Translations under genes and position numbers: made by a program
From: Bradyrhizobium barranii subsp. barranii
GTDB lineage: Bacteria > Pseudomonadota > Alphaproteobacteria > Rhizobiales > Xanthobacteraceae
NCBI RefSeq assembly: GCF_017565645.3
Contig: NZ_CP086136.1
Location: 4,881,501-4,945,500 of the forward strand
Direction of reading: 5' to 3'
Length of the DNA: 64,000 nt
The notes under the pieces: generated by a model
Seen by the model: only the letters and a program-made list of their open reading frames with translations
What the model was told of the DNA's origin: nothing
Database searches by the model: none
Part shown: positions 38,117-46,705 of the stretch, piece by piece
Numbering within the stretch: the stretch's first letter is position 1
Layout: each line of letters opens with the position of its first letter

Positions 38117-38270
38117 GCGGCGCTTCCTGGCACCCGGCCTGACCTCGAATCCGGCCCGATTGAAGGCTGAACCGGTTGATATCTACATAGTATAGGGCGG
38201 GGCGCCACGCTTGCCATTGCGCGTCCCCGGAATTCGACGTAACCAGCCGCAAACCCACTGGAAATCGGGC

Positions 38271-39344
38271 ATGACCGACCGCAAAAACGGCCTCACTTAC
38301 GCCGATTCAGGCGTCGATATCGACGCGGGCAACCGCCTGGTCGATCTGATCAAGCCGATGGTGCGCGCCACCGCGCGGCCCGGCGCCGACGCCGAGATCG
38401 GCGGATTCGGCGGCCTGTTCGACCTCAAGGCGGCCGGTTTCAAGGACCCCGTCCTGGTCGCCGCGACCGACGGCGTCGGCACCAAGGTCAAGATCGCGAT
38501 CGAGACCGGCCTGCATGGCGGGATCGGCATCGACCTCGTCGCCATGAGCGTCAACGACCTCGTGGTGCAGGGCGCCGAGCCGTTGTTCTTCCTCGACTAT
38601 TTCGCCTGCGGCAAGCTCGACCCGGAGGCGACCGCCTCGATCGTCGCCGGTGTCGCCGAAGGCTGCCGCGAATCCGGCTGCGCCCTGATCGGGGGCGAGA
38701 CCGCCGAGATGCCCGGCCTCTACAAGGACGGCGACTACGACCTCGGCGGCTTTGCCGTCGGCGCCGCCGAGCGCGGTACCTTATTGCCGCGCAAGGACAT
38801 CGCCGCGGGCGATGCCGTGATCGGCCTTGCCTCTTCTGGCGTGCACTCCAACGGCTTCTCGCTGGTGCGCAAGATCGTCGAGCAGTCCGGCCTCAGCTTC
38901 GAGGCGCCGGCCCCGTTCGCGCCGGTCATGACGCTCGGCGGCGCGCTTCTGACGCCGACGCGGCTCTACGTCAAATCCTGCCTGCGTGCGATCCGCGAGA
39001 CCGGCGCGGTGAAGGGGCTTGCCCACATCACCGGCGGCGGTTTCACCGACAACATTCCACGCGTGCTGCCGAGCCATCTTGGCGTCGGCATCGATTTGGC
39101 GCGCCTGCCGGTGCTGCCGGTGTTCAAATGGCTGGCTGCTCAAGCCGGCATCGCCGAGCTCGAGATGCTGCGCACCTTCAACTGCGGCATCGGCATGATC
39201 GCAATCGTCGAGCCCGACAAGGTCGATCAGGTCGTGCAGGTCTTCAGCGATGCCGGTGAAACGGTGGCGCAGCTCGGTACCGTGATTCCGGCCGAGGGCG
39301 AGCACCGCGTCGTCTACAACGGCCACCTCGACCTGGCGCTGTGA
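38271..39344 (+). CDS. purM: Phosphoribosylformylglycinamidine cyclo-ligase
   Basis: PurM closes the imidazole ring of purines, making aminoimidazole ribotide. The 357-residue protein begins [20 protein letters not shown], the family opening with the conserved Y-x-D-x-GV-x-I-x-x-G. It contains ATDGVGTK and [11 protein letters not shown], the ATP/FGAM-binding segments, and ends [15 protein letters not shown]. The ATG at 38271 was chosen because upstream in-frame sequence is not family-like. Its stop overlaps the purN start as TGATG. Confidence 0.96.
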   Translation: MTDRKNGLTYADSGVDIDAGNRLVDLIKPMVRATARPGADAEIGGFGGLFDLKAAGFKDPVLVAATDGVGTKVKIAIETGLHGGIGIDLVAMSVNDLVVQGAEPLFFLDYFACGKLDPEATASIVAGVAEGCRESGCALIGGETAEMPGLYKDGDYDLGGFAVGAAERGTLLPRKDIAAGDAVIGLASSGVHSNGFSLVRKIVEQSGLSFEAPAPFAPVMTLGGALLTPTRLYVKSCLRAIRETGAVKGLAHITGGGFTDNIPRVLPSHLGVGIDLARLPVLPVFKWLAAQAGIAELEMLRTFNCGIGMIAIVEPDKVDQVVQVFSDAGETVAQLGTVIPAEGEHRVVYNGHLDLAL

Positions 39345-40012
39345 TGACTGGCGCTGTGATGAAGCGCCGCGTCGCCATCCTGATCTCCGGCCGCGGCTCC
39401 AACATGTCCGCGCTGATCAGGGCCGCTGCTGCGGCGGAGTTTCCAGCGGAAATCTCGCTCGTCATCTCCAACAAGGCCGACGCTCTCGGGCTCGAACGCG
39501 CAAAGGCGAGCGGCGTCAACACGCTGGTGATCGAAAGCAAGCCGTTCGGCAAGGACCGCGCCGGCTTCGAAAAGCTGCTGCAGGCCGCGCTCGACCAGCA
39601 CGGCATCGAGCTGATCTGTCTCGGCGGCTTCATGCGCCTGTTCACGGCCGAGTTCACCAAGGCCTGGTATGGGCGGATGCTCAACATCCATCCGTCGCTG
39701 CTGCCGTCATTCCCTGGTTTGGACCCGCACGGTCAGGCTTTGCGCGCCGGCGTCAAACTGTCTGGCGCGACAGTGCACTTCGTGATCCCCGAGACCGATG
39801 CTGGCCCGATCGTGATGCAGGGTGCAGTCCCTGTTAGCGACCACGACACGGGCGCTACGCTGTCGGAGCGCATTCTCGAGGTGGAGCATCGCATCTATCC
39901 CGAAGCGCTGCGGTTGCTAGCGACCGGCAAGGTCCGGATCGAGGGCGATGTGTGCAGGACGGACGGAAGCGGGCCCTCGGAGAATTTCCTGGTATCGCCG
40001 GTGGTGCGCTGA
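39344..40012 (+). CDS. purN: Phosphoribosylglycinamide formyltransferase
   Basis: PurN formylates GAR with 10-formyl-tetrahydrofolate. The 222-residue protein starts with the phosphate loop AILISGRGSNMSALI. It has the catalytic N-H-D triad as NIHPSLLPSFPGLDPHGQAL with the later SGATVHFVIPETDAGPI. The start is the ATG overlapping the purM stop, or an ATG five codons later (MKRRVAIL). A terminator hairpin follows 38 bp beyond the stop, shared with the cold-shock gene on the other strand. Confidence 0.95.
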   Translation: MTGAVMKRRVAILISGRGSNMSALIRAAAAAEFPAEISLVISNKADALGLERAKASGVNTLVIESKPFGKDRAGFEKLLQAALDQHGIELICLGGFMRLFTAEFTKAWYGRMLNIHPSLLPSFPGLDPHGQALRAGVKLSGATVHFVIPETDAGPIVMQGAVPVSDHDTGATLSERILEVEHRIYPEALRLLATGKVRIEGDVCRTDGSGPSENFLVSPVVR

Positions 40013-40050
40013 AGCGCCGTCGCACCGTGTTTCGTCTTCGCAAACAAAAT

Positions 40051-40069
40051 CCCCCGGCAGAGCCGGGGG
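40051..40069 (-). terminator. Hairpin terminator shared by the cold-shock gene and purN
   Basis: A perfect 8-bp stem CCCCCGGC / GCCGGGGG with a 3-base loop is followed on the minus strand by ATTTTGTTTG. It lies 38 bp after the end of the cold-shock gene and 38 bp after the purN stop. Confidence 0.75.
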
Positions 40070-40107
40070 CATCGTCATGATCTCTCGCGCGAGAGCTTTG
40101 AGAGAAA

Positions 40108-40314
40108 TCAGGAGACCTTGAGGTTCTCCGCGGATGCTTTGCCGCGGTTCTCCACGAGGTCGTATTCAACCACCTGGTTCTCATTAAGGGTCGAGAGTCC
40201 GGCACGCTCGACGGCCGAGATATGGACGAACACGTCCTTATCGCTGCCGTTCGGCTTGATGAACCCATAGCCCTTGGTCGGGTTGAACCATTTGACGGTG
40301 CCCTTTTGCGGCAT
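40108..40314 (-). CDS. Cold-shock domain protein (CspA family)
   Basis: A 68-residue single-stranded nucleic acid-binding beta barrel. RNP1 (KGYGFIKP) and RNP2 (DVFVHIS) are intact, preceded by GTVKWFNPT. The ending KASAENLKVS is the common alphaproteobacterial form. A strong ribosome site (GGAGGAGATGAGCG) precedes the ATG. CspA-family proteins act as RNA chaperones in cold or stationary phase; which role applies here is not shown. Confidence 0.95.
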   Translation of the reverse strand: MPQKGTVKWFNPTKGYGFIKPNGSDKDVFVHISAVERAGLSTLNENQVVEYDLVENRGKASAENLKVS

Positions 40315-40687
40315 CGCTCATCTCCTCCACTAGATACAAAAAAGACGCGGCCGCAGTTTCGCGTGCCACGCCACAAACGGGCTTCCGGTAGTCTGTTCGA
40401 GTCTCAATGTCGCGAAACGCACAGCCGAGCGGCCAATTCCGATTGTGTCCAATATTGCAACATGAAATTCGCGCGTTAGCAAGCGGTGCACGGCTTTCAA
40501 GATCGCGGCGGGTGTCGCTGTCTGCTATTTGCGACCTGTGGCAAGGGAACCACAATCGAGGCAATAGCCCCGCTCCAGCGCGCCCAACCGGTTGACCCTG
40601 CGTGGCAGTTCGGCACAAATCGCCGCAAGCGCGCGCCGTTCGTGTTGCATTTTTGCGCTCCGCCACTTTGCTTTGGGATTAGTCGTC
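40315..40687. promoter_or_regulatory. Divergent intergenic region between the cold-shock gene and the autotransporter-like gene
   Basis: The first 150 bp (40315-40460) should hold the promoter and 5' leader of the cold-shock gene; such leaders are often long and structured. A possible 41-codon gene lies at 40525-40650 on the minus strand. I see no repeat or other element. Confidence 0.4.
40525..40650 (-). CDS. Possible 41-residue protein with a Cys-x-x-Cys pair
   Basis: The frame MQHERRALAAICAELPRRVN ... GYCLDCGSLATGRK starts at ATG 40650, has GGAG about 8 bp upstream and ends at TAG 40525. It contains a CLDC pair that could bind metal or form a disulfide. Length and codon bias give only modest support, and no family is recognised. 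It is divergent from the beta-barrel gene and on the same strand as the cold-shock gene. Confidence 0.35.
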   Translation of the reverse strand: MQHERRALAAICAELPRRVNRLGALERGYCLDCGSLATGRK

Positions 40688-41854
40688 ATGCGCTGCGCCT
40701 TGCAGCTCTCCGGGACACGGCAGACGGTCGGGCTGGGCCGTGTCCGCCGGATCGCGGCTGCGCTCGTCATGGCGCTTGGACTCGTCGTGATGATGTCGGG
40801 GACATCAGCCTTCGCGCAGAGTCCCACGCCCACGCCCACGCCGACCCCGACCCCGACCCCGACACCCACGGCGTCACCGACCCCCACGCCGACCGCGACC
40901 AATTACGACCAGTCGGCCGGCAACAGTGCGCTCTATCTTGGCTCCAATTTCCTGGAGCGGCTCGGCAACCAGGCCTCTGGCGGCGTCAACCGTGCATCGC
41001 GCAACAATCCCGGTGGGGGCGGCGCCTCGGCGAGCACGGAGGATCCGCTCTACCGCACCTGGTTCGAAGGCTATGGCATCTCGGTCCGGACCGACGCGCA
41101 AGGCGACTTCCTCGGCGACAAGCGCAAGACCTTTGGCGGCGTCGCCGGCTTCGGCGCGCGGGGCGCGCCGGGCGTCAATCTCGGCTTCTCCGTCGACCAG
41201 AGCCATACCGACATCGACGTGCCGCTGGCGCTCCAGTCGGCGACGCTCGACCTGACGCAAATCGGTTTCAACGGCTCGGTCGACAAGGGACCGTGGACCT
41301 GGGCATTCGCAGTGGTGCACGGTTTCGGCAAGGTCCGTTCCAGCAGGGACACCGGCGTTGGTCTTGCGACCGCGGGTTATCGTGCCGCGATCGACGGTGG
41401 CCTGACCGAGATCAGCTACTACTGGACCAAGGACCAGATGCGCGTCGTGCCCAAGGGCGCGCTCGAATATGTGCGCGCCACCAGCGCTGCGTTCCAGGAG
41501 GCCGGAGGGCTCGATCCATTGAACGTCGGCTCCACGGCACTCTCACGCGCACGCGTGATGATCGGCGCGGAGATCGGGCGCTACTTCATCTACGACCAGA
41601 AGATCCTGGACCTGTCGGCCTACGGCAAGTTCGTCGACAATTTCTACCAGAACCTGGGATCGGTGCAGGTCAGCCTGGGAACCCAGAGCATCGTCGTTCC
41701 CGGCATCGGGGAGAGCCGTTACGGCATGGATGCCGGCGCCTCGGCCTCGCTCAGCCTCACCAGCGTCGCGCGGCTCTACATCAACTATGACGGCAAGTTC
41801 CGCAACGAATTGACGTCACACCAGGGCACGGTCGGCTTCGAATACAGATGGTGA
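40688..41854 (+). CDS. Secreted beta-barrel-like protein with a Pro-Thr repeat linker
   Basis: The 388-residue protein has a Sec signal (IAAALVMALGLVVMMSGTSAFAQ) and then about 12 Pro-Thr pairs encoded by a CCNACN hexamer repeat (about 40825-40900). A region rich in Asn and Gly follows, then a C-terminal half of alternating beta strands (LYRTWFEGYGISVRTDAQGD and so on). The last residues, VGFEYRW, end in an aromatic residue, as expected for an outer-membrane barrel. The start of the barrel resembles an autotransporter domain, but there is no long passenger: only the PT linker. It may be a surface porin-like or anchoring protein. The hexamer repeat could change length by slippage without breaking the frame. 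Confidence 0.75.
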   Translation: MRCALQLSGTRQTVGLGRVRRIAAALVMALGLVVMMSGTSAFAQSPTPTPTPTPTPTPTPTASPTPTPTATNYDQSAGNSALYLGSNFLERLGNQASGGVNRASRNNPGGGGASASTEDPLYRTWFEGYGISVRTDAQGDFLGDKRKTFGGVAGFGARGAPGVNLGFSVDQSHTDIDVPLALQSATLDLTQIGFNGSVDKGPWTWAFAVVHGFGKVRSSRDTGVGLATAGYRAAIDGGLTEISYYWTKDQMRVVPKGALEYVRATSAAFQEAGGLDPLNVGSTALSRARVMIGAEIGRYFIYDQKILDLSAYGKFVDNFYQNLGSVQVSLGTQSIVVPGIGESRYGMDAGASASLSLTSVARLYINYDGKFRNELTSHQGTVGFEYRW

Positions 41855-41873
41855 GGCGAAGCGCCCCCTGCGT

Positions 41874-42881
41874 CTAAGTCGGCGTTGCCGCGACATAACC
41901 CGTTAGCCCAAAGCCCTCGCGCGCGGCCGTCATCATTGGCACCAGTGCATTCGGATGGATGAACTCGTCGCGGAAGCAGGGATAGGTCTTGGCATCGAAG
42001 ATCTTCTTCAGCCAGTCGACCACGATCTTGTGGCGCTCGGAGTTGCGGAATTCCTTGTGATAGGTGAGCCAGAGATCGGCGTGGTGGCTGACGCCGAGAT
42101 CGACGGCGACGAGCGGTGCGCCGAGCGCGATCGACACGGTCGGCAGGAAGCCGATGCCGGCGCCGCGCTCCACGGCATAGAGCACGCCGACCGAGGAGTT
42201 GGTCTTGATCCCGACGATGCCCTCGAGCGACTTCAGTCCAAGCACGCGGGCGTAGGCGCCGTCGTCGACCTGCGGCGCGCTCTGCTTGATGATGCGGTGG
42301 TTCTTCAGCTCGGCGAGGGACGCCGGCACGCCGTAGAGGCTCTCGTATTCCCTGGAGACGAAGGGATAGATGTGCAGGCGGCCGAGCTTGGCGACGATCA
42401 GGTCGGGATTGGTCGGCGGCTCGAGCTGGATCGCGATGTCGGATTCAAGCCGGGCGACGTCGGCCTGCTCCATCGCGCAGCGCAGATCGACGGTGATCTT
42501 GCGATAGGTCTTCTGGAAATCGATCAGCCGCGGCAGGATCCAGAAATTGCCGGGGCCTTCCGTCACCGCGACGCGCACGGTGCCTGACGTGTCGCTCGAC
42601 GATCGCGAAGCACGCCGGAAGACGTTGAAGGCATGACGCTCCATATGCGCGACGTCGGCGATCATCGCAGCGCCTTCATCGCTGAGCGTCAGTCCGCTCT
42701 GGTCGCGCAGGAACAGCTTGCAGTCGATGCTCTCTTCGAGCCGGTCGATCCTGCGCATCAGCGTGGTGGAGGTGAGGCCGAGTTCTTCGGCCGCGTTGCG
42801 GAAACTTTTATATTTTGCGCACGCTAAAAAGAGTTTCAAATCGTCCCAGGACGCGTCCAGGGCTTCTTCACGGTGCTGCAT
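41874..42881 (-). CDS. LysR-family transcriptional regulator
   Basis: A 335-residue LysR protein. The helix-turn-helix (WDDLKLFLACAKYKSFRNAA, then LGLTSTTLMRRIDRLEE) is at the N-terminus, followed by the effector domain from about residue 105. ATG 42881 is taken because it places the DNA-binding helix at the usual distance; an earlier start adds 16 unrelated residues. The gene is divergent from the GNAT-like gene at 42986 (104 bp apart), so it probably controls that operon. Confidence 0.9.
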   Translation of the reverse strand: MQHREEALDASWDDLKLFLACAKYKSFRNAAEELGLTSTTLMRRIDRLEESIDCKLFLRDQSGLTLSDEGAAMIADVAHMERHAFNVFRRASRSSSDTSGTVRVAVTEGPGNFWILPRLIDFQKTYRKITVDLRCAMEQADVARLESDIAIQLEPPTNPDLIVAKLGRLHIYPFVSREYESLYGVPASLAELKNHRIIKQSAPQVDDGAYARVLGLKSLEGIVGIKTNSSVGVLYAVERGAGIGFLPTVSIALGAPLVAVDLGVSHHADLWLTYHKEFRNSERHKIVVDWLKKIFDAKTYPCFRDEFIHPNALVPMMTAAREGFGLTGYVAATPT

Positions 42882-42985
42882 CAAAGCAGCACCCCGGTGC
42901 AATAACTGCTGCATACGCCAGATCCCCAACCGCTAAGGTCATCGTCATAGCGGGGCACTAAATCCTCGGACGATAGAGGGGTGAC

Positions 42986-43603
42986 ATGAGTATGGAAAGG
43001 GGCTCCTTTGCCGCAAGGCATGATTTCGATGCATTGCCGCTCAGTCCGGACGTCGATGTCCGATGTGCGCAATCTTCCGAAATTGCTGCGCTTTCTGAAA
43101 TGGCGCACCGGCTGGTGCCGGGTGTGCAGATCGGAACGGCAGAGCTTGCGCGATATTTCACGTTCGATCCTCAGAGCATCCTGACATTCAGTCGCAAGGG
43201 CAATCTGGTCGGCGGCATGGCCTTCTTGTTCCTCAACGACCGCGGACACGATGCGCTGCTGCTCGACGAGATCTGCCTGACCGCACCCGAAACGCGCTAT
43301 CTCGCTTCCGCGAAGGAAGACGTTGCAGCGATCTACATCTGGGCGATCGCGGCGACAGGCCGGGGTATCGCCGGTCTCGGCAAGGCCGCGGCTCATCTAC
43401 GTCAGGTAAGGTTTCGCGGCGCGGATTGCTATGCGCAGCCGTCAACCGTGGCCGGACGCGACATCATGAAGGCGACGGGATTCGACCCCGTCCCGAGCTT
43501 CCAGCCCGATCTCTGGTGTTACGAGCGGCCCTGGCATCGGCAGCCGATGCGGATGCCGGGCGCGATCATCCAAACAAGGAGTTTTGCAGATGCACGGCAC
43601 TAG
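42986..43603 (+). CDS. GNAT-fold-like protein, first gene of an unexplained operon
   Basis: The 205-residue protein appears to have a GNAT-type alpha/beta fold. A substrate arm (EIAALSEMAHRLVPGVQIGT) is followed by core strands (SILTFSRKGNLVGGMAFLFL), a helix (AAIYIWAIAATGRGIAGLGK) and a C-terminal GF-x-P motif (MKATGFDPVPSF). The usual acetyl-CoA loop Q/R-x-x-G-x-G is represented loosely by GRGIAG. I cannot name a substrate. GAGGGG precedes the ATG. Its end overlaps the next gene by 14 bp, so the two are coupled. Its neighbours are a second GNAT, an isochorismatase-like protein and a LysR regulator. Confidence 0.65.
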   Translation: MSMERGSFAARHDFDALPLSPDVDVRCAQSSEIAALSEMAHRLVPGVQIGTAELARYFTFDPQSILTFSRKGNLVGGMAFLFLNDRGHDALLLDEICLTAPETRYLASAKEDVAAIYIWAIAATGRGIAGLGKAAAHLRQVRFRGADCYAQPSTVAGRDIMKATGFDPVPSFQPDLWCYERPWHRQPMRMPGAIIQTRSFADARH

Positions 43604-44210
43604 GATTCCCCTCGCCAAGCCCGACTCCCGCGCCATCACCATTCGCCTCGCGCGCGATCCCAACGACCTCATGCTGGTCACCGCCATTCGCGCGGCGGTC
43701 TATCTCGCCGAGCAGGATTGTCCGTTCGACGAGGAGTTCGACGGCAACGACATGGTCGCAGCGCACTTCATCGGCTACGTCGGCAACGAGCCTGCGGGTT
43801 GCCTGCGGGTACGCTTCTTCGGGGATTTCGCCAAGGTGGAGCGGCTCGCGGTGCGTCATCAATATCGGCGCTCGCGCGTCTCGTTCAAGCTGGTTCAGGC
43901 GAGCGTCGACTATGTGAAGCGCAAGGGCTTTCGCAAGATCTACGGCCAGGCGCAGGACCGGCTGGTCGATTTCTGGGCTCATTTCGGCGCCAAGCCGCTC
44001 GGTCACAACCGCAAGATCACCTTCTCGGATTTCTCCTACACGGAGATGCTGCTGGAGATCGAGCCGGGGCCGGACGCCATCACGCTGGACAGCGATCCCT
44101 ATGTGATCATCCGTCCCGAGGGCGATTGGGACCGGCCCGGCGTGCTCGACGCATCCGCGGGGCGGGCGGTGACCTCGCCGCTACGGGACCTCGCACTCGC
44201 CGATCACTGA
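43590..44210 (+). CDS. GNAT-family N-acyltransferase-like protein
   Basis: The 206-residue protein has a clearer GNAT pattern: IRAAVYLAEQDCPFDEEFDG (arm), HFIGYVGNEPAGCLRVRFFG (core), VERLAVRHQYRRSRVSFKLV (motif A region), KGFRKIYGQAQ and FWAHFGAKPL. In motif A the two glycines of R-G-x-G-x are replaced by Arg/Ser/Arg. This is unlike ordinary acetyltransferases and more like acyltransferases that use other carriers (LuxI/FeeM-type enzymes share an E-x-x-RLAV stretch). This reading is an inference. ATG 43590 follows AAGGAG. Confidence 0.75.
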   Translation: MHGTRIPLAKPDSRAITIRLARDPNDLMLVTAIRAAVYLAEQDCPFDEEFDGNDMVAAHFIGYVGNEPAGCLRVRFFGDFAKVERLAVRHQYRRSRVSFKLVQASVDYVKRKGFRKIYGQAQDRLVDFWAHFGAKPLGHNRKITFSDFSYTEMLLEIEPGPDAITLDSDPYVIIRPEGDWDRPGVLDASAGRAVTSPLRDLALADH

Positions 44211-44235
44211 AATTGGTGCAGCTCTGCGCAAGACA

Positions 44236-44799
44236 ATGCTGGCTTCCATTACCGATGATCCGTCGATCCTGGTCTGTGCGGATCTCCAGGTCGAATATCT
44301 GACCCCCGGGCGTCGCCATGTCATCCTCGACGGCGAAGCCGCCACCGTGCGCTGCCTGGAGCTCCTGACACTGTGGCGCACCAATCTCTGGCCGGTGATG
44401 CATCTGAAGCGCATCGCCCAGGCGGCGTGGTTCAATCCGGCATCCAGGCTGACCGATTGGATCGCGGAGGCGAAGCCGCGGCCCGGCGAAATGACTTTCG
44501 AGCACCCGCTGCCGTCGGCCTACAGCTCTTCGCGGTTCGTGGACTACATGTCCAATATCCGCAATGTGCGCTGCATTCTGGTCGGCTTTTCCCTGGACGA
44601 AACCATCCTGGCCACCGCCGTCGACGGGTTTCACCGCAGCCATCGCTACCAGATCGTCACTGACGCCGTGGCCTGCCGGCAGCCGGGCACGGGCGATGCC
44701 GCCGTCTACAAACAGTCGGTGGTGAATGTGATCGGGAATTTTGCTACAGTCCATGCCAGCGCCGAACTGATCAGAACCAGCGGCGCCATCGCGGTCTAG
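44236..44799 (+). CDS. Isochorismatase-like protein lacking the catalytic cysteine
   Basis: The 187-residue protein follows the isochorismatase/nicotinamidase fold: VCADLQVEYLTPGR with the first Asp at 16, and CILVGFSLDETILATAVDGF, then YQIVTDAVACR. In active family members the third element reads about T-x-x-C-V; here it is L-D-E-T-I, so Thr123 stands where the nucleophilic Cys belongs. The catalytic Lys position (K-x-x-x-SAF) appears as His90 in EHPLPSAY. Only the Asp of the triad survives. It may bind a ligand or partner rather than hydrolyse. It starts 25 bp after the GNAT gene and closes the coupled set except for one small downstream frame. Confidence 0.75.
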   Translation: MLASITDDPSILVCADLQVEYLTPGRRHVILDGEAATVRCLELLTLWRTNLWPVMHLKRIAQAAWFNPASRLTDWIAEAKPRPGEMTFEHPLPSAYSSSRFVDYMSNIRNVRCILVGFSLDETILATAVDGFHRSHRYQIVTDAVACRQPGTGDAAVYKQSVVNVIGNFATVHASAELIRTSGAIAV

Positions 44800-44833
44800 G
44801 CGGCCGTGGTCGGCGGATGGATGGGGTGGGACA

Positions 44834-45004
44834 TTGTCACGGGGGGACGAGCTCAAGGAGCTGGCAAGCGATTTGTCGCGTGCTGTGGAGACGGCGCGCA
44901 GCGTCGGCTTGCCCACGACGGTCTATCTGCTCTCGATGGCGCTGGTGGAGGTGAGGGAAGCCGCTCGCGCTGCCGACGAAGAGGATGACGACGGCGCGGC
45001 GTAG
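44834..45004 (+). CDS. Small helical acidic-tailed protein (56 aa)
   Basis: The frame starts at TTG 44834 (no in-frame ATG is available) and reads LSRGDELKELASDLSRAVET, then ARSVGLPTTVYLLSMALVEV, ending in the acidic DEEDDDGAA. It forms two amphipathic helices and fits the GC-rich third-position bias, unlike the overlapping frames. It lies 34 bp after the isochorismatase-like gene. I do not know its function. Confidence 0.5.
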   Translation: MSRGDELKELASDLSRAVETARSVGLPTTVYLLSMALVEVREAARAADEEDDDGAA

Positions 45005-45034
45005 GGTTTCGGGCCTGCGGCGAAAGCGTTTCTC

Positions 45035-46627
45035 TCAGGATCGGCCGATGGCGCGCATCAGGATATCGGATGCGTCATCAGCGTTGTCGCCCGCGTAGGC
45101 GACGAATTGATCGGGCCGCACCAGGATCAGCCGCGCCTCGTATTTCTCGCGTCCGCCTGATGCGGTGTCCCTGATCACCGTCAGCGGGATGCCAAGCCGC
45201 GCGGCGGCTTGCTCAAGAGCTGTTGCCGCGGCGCCTTCCGTCAGATCGATCAAGGTGAAGCCGTCGCCCAATTCCTCGAACACGTTTTTGCCTGACGACA
45301 GAGGTTGCGGGGTGAGATGATGACCTGCGCGCGCCGGATAGGCGTGCGAGCCGATCGCGCTGCAGACAGCGCCGGCCGGACCAAAGACGATTGGTGACCC
45401 CTCGTAATTCGGCTCGAAGGCGTTGACCTCGGCGCGCGCGCCGGAGTGCCGCTCGTGCCAGGCGGCCTCGAAATCCGCCCGATCGCGCGCCGGATCGTGC
45501 CGGCGAAGAAAATCGCGGTCGCGGAAGATCGGAGTCTCGATGAAATCGCGCGCAGTGGACGCAAACACCGGACGCCGCTCGGCATCGTAGCTGTCGAGCA
45601 GACCGGCTGGCGCCCAGCCTTGCAGCGTCGCGGCGAGCTTCCACGCCAGATTTGCGGCGTCCTCGAAGCCGGTGTTGATGCCATAGCCGCCGTAGGGCGG
45701 ATGGCTGTGCGCGGCATCTCCGGCGAGGAAGACGCGGCCGGCGCGGTAGCTGTCCGCGACCGTGAAGCGAAGATCCCAGAATCCGATGTGCTCGAACTCG
45801 ATGTCGAATTGTGCGCCGGCGGCATCGTGCAGCAAGCGTCGGAAATCGAAATTGTCGGCGGTGGCGTCCGCGGGAACGGGGGCATGGAAGAACCAGGTGC
45901 TGCCGAGATCGACCCGGCCGAAGAACTTCCAATAGCCCTCGAGGTCCGGATGCAACACGCTGTAGAACGACTTGCCTGGAAAGGCCTCGAGCAGTCGATG
46001 CAATTCGACGGAGCGAAACACCAGCAGCACCATCAGCCGGTCGTGGTCGGAGCGGGTCTGGGTGATGCCGGCGCGTTCGCGCACGATCGATCGGCTGCCA
46101 TCGCAGCCGATCACGTAGTCGGCGCGAAGGCTCTGCATCATCCCGTCGCGATTTTCGATGTCGAGGCTCACGCCCTCGGCGTCAGGCCGGACATCCCGGC
46201 AGGTCCAGCCGTATCGCAGGTCATTGGAGGGAAGCTGTGCCGCCCGTTGCCGCAACACGGCTTCGGTCGCGTATTGCGGCAGGCGTTCGTTGTCGGTGAA
46301 ATAGAAGGGGCGGACGAGTTCGCGCTGCAGCCAGTTGTAATTGTAGCCGCTGAGCAGCGTCCCGTAGCTGGTCATTCCGCCGATGCCATAGTCGGGAGGA
46401 ATGGTGCGGGCCGCGCGCAGCGCTGCCTCCGCGCCCCAGAAATGGAAATGCTCCATCGTCCGCTGCGTGAGGTTCTGTCCCTTGGGGATCGGCTGCGGCT
46501 GTTCGTGGCGTTCCACGACGATGGTCTTGATGCCGCGCTGGCCAAGGCCGATCGCCAGACCCATCCCGACCGGTCCGCCGCCGACGATCACGACGGGCGC
46601 GTCGCTATCCGCTGAAGCCTGCCTCAC
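45035..46627 (-). CDS. FAD-dependent aromatic hydroxylase (PHBH-type monooxygenase)
   Basis: A 530-residue class A flavoprotein monooxygenase. It has the dinucleotide loop VVIVGGGPVGMGLAIGLGQ (about 12-30), the DG motif GCDGSRSIVRE and the GD motif LAGDAAHSHPPYGGYGINTG with the following AANLAWKLA. A C-terminal thioredoxin-like region follows, as in phenol and 3-(3-hydroxyphenyl)propionate hydroxylases. The substrate is probably a hydroxylated aromatic acid, supported by the linked MFS transporter. The start is GTG at 46627 with GGGGAA upstream. A palindrome (46706-46724) stands 79 bp upstream, matching another before the transporter gene. Confidence 0.9.
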   Translation of the reverse strand: MRQASADSDAPVVIVGGGPVGMGLAIGLGQRGIKTIVVERHEQPQPIPKGQNLTQRTMEHFHFWGAEAALRAARTIPPDYGIGGMTSYGTLLSGYNYNWLQRELVRPFYFTDNERLPQYATEAVLRQRAAQLPSNDLRYGWTCRDVRPDAEGVSLDIENRDGMMQSLRADYVIGCDGSRSIVRERAGITQTRSDHDRLMVLLVFRSVELHRLLEAFPGKSFYSVLHPDLEGYWKFFGRVDLGSTWFFHAPVPADATADNFDFRRLLHDAAGAQFDIEFEHIGFWDLRFTVADSYRAGRVFLAGDAAHSHPPYGGYGINTGFEDAANLAWKLAATLQGWAPAGLLDSYDAERRPVFASTARDFIETPIFRDRDFLRRHDPARDRADFEAAWHERHSGARAEVNAFEPNYEGSPIVFGPAGAVCSAIGSHAYPARAGHHLTPQPLSSGKNVFEELGDGFTLIDLTEGAAATALEQAAARLGIPLTVIRDTASGGREKYEARLILVRPDQFVAYAGDNADDASDILMRAIGRS

Positions 46628-46705
46628 ATCGCTTCCCCACGATTGTCATCGCGCGAGGCGCGATCGCTCGTCCTCATGAGATGTCGCACGGATTTCGTCA
46701 GGTAA

